Assembly (NCBI GenBank): GCA_001596135.1
Contig: CP014773.1
Coordinates: 1,550,001 to 1,614,000 of the forward strand
Origin: Mucilaginibacter sp. PAMC 26640
Lineage (GTDB): Bacteria; Bacteroidota; Bacteroidia; Sphingobacteriales; Sphingobacteriaceae
DNA length: 64,000 bases
Direction: 5' to 3'
Below the pieces are notes generated by a model that made no database searches, was not told the origin of the DNA, and saw only the letters and a program-made list of their open reading frames with translations. Every line of letters starts with the position of its first letter. The stretch's first letter is position 1. Both the position numbers and the translations under genes were made by a program. Of the stretch, positions 61,183 to 64,000 are shown one piece after another.

Positions 61183-61269
61183 TTCGAACGAGGCGCGGGA
61201 AGGAATCTTATATTATTTGCAAACGTTATGCATCTCGTAAAGATTTCTCCTCGCTATCGCTCGTTCGAA
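61183..61269. repeat. Inverted-repeat element TTCGAACGAG/CTCGTTCGAA
   Basis: Perfect 10-base arms at 61183-61192 and 61260-61269 flank a 67-base interior that contains GGAATCT and, on the far side, AGATTTCTCC in partly inverted form. It lies between the heptad array and a small gene. It resembles other interspersed repeats of Bacteroidota that begin TTCGAACGA, but only one copy is seen here. Confidence 0.6.
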
Positions 61270-61318
61270 CGACAAGGGTTATTAAAATTAATATATCATC
61301 ACCTTAAATAGCAACCTT

Positions 61319-61531
61319 ATGGATGTGCTGATCTTTAAAACAAGTGTTACTACGCCGCGGCAGGCGAGCCGGTTGCAACCCCTGCTCTCGGCCCTGGCAG
61401 ATATCAAACAATACAACTTCGACCTGGAAGATTGCGATAAGGTGCTGCGCATTGTAAGCAGCCGCATAGAACCGCAAACCATTCGCCATATTTTGCAGGT
61501 TGCAGGGTTTATGTGCGAGGAATTAAAATAA
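61319..61531 (+). CDS. Small ferredoxin-fold-like protein, function unknown
   Basis: A 70-residue protein with an alternating strand/helix pattern (MDVLIFKTSV, then LQPLLSALADIKQYNFDLED, then LRIVSSRIEPQTIRHILQVA) resembling small ferredoxin-like or metal-binding folds, but lacking a CxxC motif. Start ATG 61319, downstream of repeat DNA. Size, codon periodicity and hydrophobic pattern favour a real gene; the function is not known. Confidence 0.65.
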   Translation: MDVLIFKTSVTTPRQASRLQPLLSALADIKQYNFDLEDCDKVLRIVSSRIEPQTIRHILQVAGFMCEELK

Positions 61532-61561
61532 TTGAGCCGGGCCCCAACCGGCTGATGTGGC

Positions 61562-62128
61562 TTAAAACTTTTTAATCGTTTCGGTTAGGTGCGCCAAATG
61601 GTGGCGGCTGTGCCAGGCATAAAGCGCAAGCCCTTTATTCAGTGTTACCGTATCGCCAGATGCGGGGTGTATAAAGCTGCGGTCCCATTCGTTTTCGGTA
61701 AAGCTTTCAAAAAGTGCCACCATGTGGATGTGGATCCCCTCCAGCATTTTTAAAGATGATTCTACCGGCAGGCGATAGTCAGGCAGCAGGGCCCAGTCGG
61801 CTTCTTCATAAGGTTTTATAGTGGGGCTGTTTTCGGTAAGTGCCAGCTTAAAGCGCACCAGCGAATTCATGTGGCTATCGGCCAAATGGTGTACCACTTG
61901 TCGCAAGGTCCAGCCGCCGGTGCGGTAGGGGGTATCCAGCTGCGCGTCATTCAGCGGCATAATGGCATTGCGCACCTTGCCGGGCAGGCTGTGCAGGTCG
62001 CTGATCCATTTGCGCTTATCTTCTATAATATAGGATACGGGGGCTACAAAATTACCAATGGGGTAACGCATCTGCTCGTCTGTCATGGTTTTTAATTTTC
62101 TTGAGGGATTAAAATTTAACGGATCCAT
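61562..62128 (-). CDS. DinB/YfiT-like putative metal-dependent hydrolase
   Basis: A 188-residue four-helix-bundle protein. The metal-binding histidines are in TLRQVVHHLADSHMNSL and AWHSRHHLAHL, the DinB/YfiT triad. The N-terminus YPIGNFVAP and TPYRTGGWTLRQVV match YfiT-type bacterial proteins, which often act as thiol-dependent transferases or hydrolases. Start ATG at 62128; a shorter start at 62084 is possible. The substrate is unknown. Confidence 0.87.
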   Translation of the reverse strand: MDPLNFNPSRKLKTMTDEQMRYPIGNFVAPVSYIIEDKRKWISDLHSLPGKVRNAIMPLNDAQLDTPYRTGGWTLRQVVHHLADSHMNSLVRFKLALTENSPTIKPYEEADWALLPDYRLPVESSLKMLEGIHIHMVALFESFTENEWDRSFIHPASGDTVTLNKGLALYAWHSRHHLAHLTETIKKF

Positions 62129-62173
62129 AAGGATTTGCTCTAAATTAGCGTTTTGTACTTGTTTTATAAACTG

Positions 62174-64000
62174 ATGATCAAAAAAATTCTCTCCATCCTG
62201 CTGCTGCTGATTGCTAATTTTACCTATGCCGATACCATAAAAACCGATGTACTTGTAGTAGGCGGGGGAGCAAGCGGGGTGGCTGCGGCTATCCAGAGTG
62301 CACGCAGTAACGTAAAAACCTTGCTGATAGAGCAGGGCCCTTTGCTGGGCGGCAGCATGACGGCCGGCGGTTTCTGTATCCTGGATGCCAACCGCAATTT
62401 ACCCACAGGCATTTATGCGGAGTTTAGGGGGAGGGTTGTCAGCTATTATAAAAGCCGGCTGGGGTATGATACTACAAAAAATGCCCCACTCAATTTCGAG
62501 CCCGCAATAGGTGCCTCAATCCTGAAGAAACTGACAGACACGGTAAAAAACCTGACCATTAAAATGAATACACCTTTCACCGCCATTAAAAAAGATGGTA
62601 CGGGCTGGGAGGTGAGTATTACCGCAAATGGTAAAACCGACGTGATAAAAGCGCAGGCGGTTATTGATGCGACCGAACTGGGGGATGTGGCTGCAAAGGC
62701 GGGTGTAGTGTTCAATACTGGTTTTGATAGCCGCAACGATACGGGTGAGGCACTCGCTCCGGCAAATGCCACCAACCAGATCCAGGACATCAGCTGGATA
62801 GCTATTTTAAAAGATTACGGCAAGGGCGCCGATAGTACCATCGTTAAACCCGAAGGATATGAAGCCAGCCAGTTTGCCTGCCTTAAAAAGGCCGACATCA
62901 AAAAGCTGCTGAAAGCCGGTGCTTTGATGAACGATAAGTATCTGGTTAACTGGAACGATTGCGCCAGTCAGTATTCGGTAACCTCTAACGATCTGCTGCC
63001 CGAGAACCGGGAGGCTACCTTTCGGCAATCGCGGTTGCATACGCTGGGCCTCATCTATTACCTGCAAACCGAACTCGGGTACAAGAACCTTGGCTTAGCC
63101 GATGAGTTCCCCACGAAAGATAAACTTCCGCTGATTCCCTATATCCGCGAAAATAAACGTGCATACGGCGAGTTACGCATGGTTTTGGGGGATATATACA
63201 CCCCATACGAGCGGCAATCCCGGTTGTATCGTACCTGGATTGGGGTGGCAGATGCTTTACCCGGGCAGCACTATGTAGTACCCGGTGCACCGAAGATCAA
63301 CTACCCGCCCTTTCCGGCGTTTGGAATTCCGCTGGGTGCTGTAGTGGTAAAAGATCAAACCAACCTTTTTGTTACCGAAAAGGCGTTGTCGGTTACCCAC
63401 CTGGTGAACGGCAGTATTACCGACCCGGCCGTGCAGATGACGCTGGGGCAGGGGGTAGGTGCCTCCGCTGCCTGGTGCGCATTTTTTAAAAAGACCACCA
63501 AGCAGCTGGATGTCCGCAAGATCCAGGATGAGATCCTGGTATACAGTGGTTCGATCATGCCATTTAACGATATCCCAAAAGCAGACCCGGCCTACCGGGC
63601 GGTACAACAGGTGGGGGCAACCGGAATGCTGCGCGGCTTTATTAAACCAACCGGCAACGCCGCTCAGTTTTTGTTTAAGCCGGATACCATTGTTTATACG
63701 GCGGAGGTAAAGCCGTTTTTGAACGAGATCTACGCACGGTCGTTCCTGTGGTTTAACAAAACAAATCCGGGGGAAACCTTTACTGTGGGCAACCTGCTAT
63801 CGTACATCAGCGAGATGTCGCTCACCGATCCGGAGACTTTACAGAAGATGATGCGGGCAGCCTGGCAAACCAAATACAAGTTTAACACCGCTTTTGATAT
63901 TAAACGCCCGGTAACACGAAGGGAGTTTGCCGTGCTGGCCAACAAATATCTCAATCCATTTTCGCGAAAGGTGGATATCAGCGGGAAGCTGGTGAATTAG
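62174..64000 (+). CDS. Secreted FAD-dependent oxidoreductase
   Basis: A 608-residue protein with a signal peptide (IKKILSILLLLIANFTYA) and an FAD-binding Rossmann domain, VLVVGGGASGVAAAIQSARS. A GSMTAGGFCILDAN block and GQGVGASAAWCAFF near residue 435 belong to the FAD_oxidored (PF12831-like) family found beside polysaccharide-degradation genes. The last ~80 residues form a helical tail. I use ATG 62174, since the TTG upstream at 62153 lacks a signal-peptide sense. The stop TAG is the last codon of the window. The substrate is unknown. Confidence 0.85.
   Translation: MIKKILSILLLLIANFTYADTIKTDVLVVGGGASGVAAAIQSARSNVKTLLIEQGPLLGGSMTAGGFCILDANRNLPTGIYAEFRGRVVSYYKSRLGYDTTKNAPLNFEPAIGASILKKLTDTVKNLTIKMNTPFTAIKKDGTGWEVSITANGKTDVIKAQAVIDATELGDVAAKAGVVFNTGFDSRNDTGEALAPANATNQIQDISWIAILKDYGKGADSTIVKPEGYEASQFACLKKADIKKLLKAGALMNDKYLVNWNDCASQYSVTSNDLLPENREATFRQSRLHTLGLIYYLQTELGYKNLGLADEFPTKDKLPLIPYIRENKRAYGELRMVLGDIYTPYERQSRLYRTWIGVADALPGQHYVVPGAPKINYPPFPAFGIPLGAVVVKDQTNLFVTEKALSVTHLVNGSITDPAVQMTLGQGVGASAAWCAFFKKTTKQLDVRKIQDEILVYSGSIMPFNDIPKADPAYRAVQQVGATGMLRGFIKPTGNAAQFLFKPDTIVYTAEVKPFLNEIYARSFLWFNKTNPGETFTVGNLLSYISEMSLTDPETLQKMMRAAWQTKYKFNTAFDIKRPVTRREFAVLANKYLNPFSRKVDISGKLVN

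Noticed and set aside
61183..61269. tRNA gene suggested by TTCGAA motifs
   Set aside because: TTCGAA here is part of a perfect inverted repeat and no cloverleaf with acceptor, D and anticodon stems can be drawn.

Overview
The window looks like a chromosomal segment from a Bacteroidota species, most likely family Sphingobacteriaceae (Mucilaginibacter/Pedobacter-like). Several features seen in the sequence point this way: a SusC/SusD pair, a GH92 enzyme, the short NuoG form, promoters of the type TAnnTTTG (twice with TTTG exactly 17 bp upstream), few Shine-Dalgarno sequences, and many small palindromic intergenic repeats. Genus and species are inference; there is no rRNA or tRNA gene here to settle them.

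Layout. 1-12.9 kb: housekeeping and envelope genes. These are the tail of an unidentified protein, a RecD-like helicase, an FtsX-type permease with an MBL-fold hydrolase, secreted M61 and M28 peptidases, a YpfJ-type metallopeptidase, a PlsC-like acyltransferase, a Nudix hydrolase, an EamA transporter, metK, a lipid kinase and a SUI1/YciH-like factor. 13.4-19.3 kb: one energy-transduction operon, exbB-exbD-exbD-tonB, then a small membrane protein, a PstS-like lipoprotein and a TPR protein, closed by a strong terminator. 19.3-33.1 kb: the full complex I locus nuoA-N, with a Uma2-family nuclease gene carrying its own promoter between nuoF and nuoG, and a palindromic repeat between nuoK and nuoL. 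33.1-37.7 kb: DedA, pyrophosphatase, a CorC/HlyC-like protein, rsmE, a DUF4159 protein and a biotin-carrier protein. 37.8-42.3 kb: a susC-susD pair with a strong promoter and terminator. 42.4-51.3 kb: Nudix, two TPM proteins plus LemA, GH92, an ECF sigma factor, a FAD-dependent oxidoreductase and an amidase.

51.3-61.3 kb is the accessory part. A visibly AT-rich three-gene operon encodes a 53-residue zinc-ribbon protein, a MutT-like Nudix hydrolase and a 1048-residue PLD nuclease/SF2 helicase/DUF3427 protein, arranged like a nucleic-acid-processing or defence cassette. Next to it, ten tandem copies of a ~65 bp hairpin unit abut a RAYT-type (REP-associated) transposase gene; on the RAYT-coding strand most hairpins are preceded by GTAG, the tetranucleotide known from enterobacterial REPs. 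Three further repeat systems follow: an eight-monomer A/B alternating array (~107 bp each), two ~105 bp elements with 9 bp terminal inverted repeats, and a degenerate AGTCAAG heptad array that runs into the 3' end of a gene and encodes its tail. Ordinary genes (NlpC/P60, a CoA-binding protein, an ECF sigma factor with a small membrane protein) lie between these arrays. The window ends with a DinB/YfiT-like protein and a secreted FAD-dependent oxidoreductase.

The best candidates for something new are the zinc-ribbon/MutT/helicase operon and the RAYT with its tandem hairpin array.
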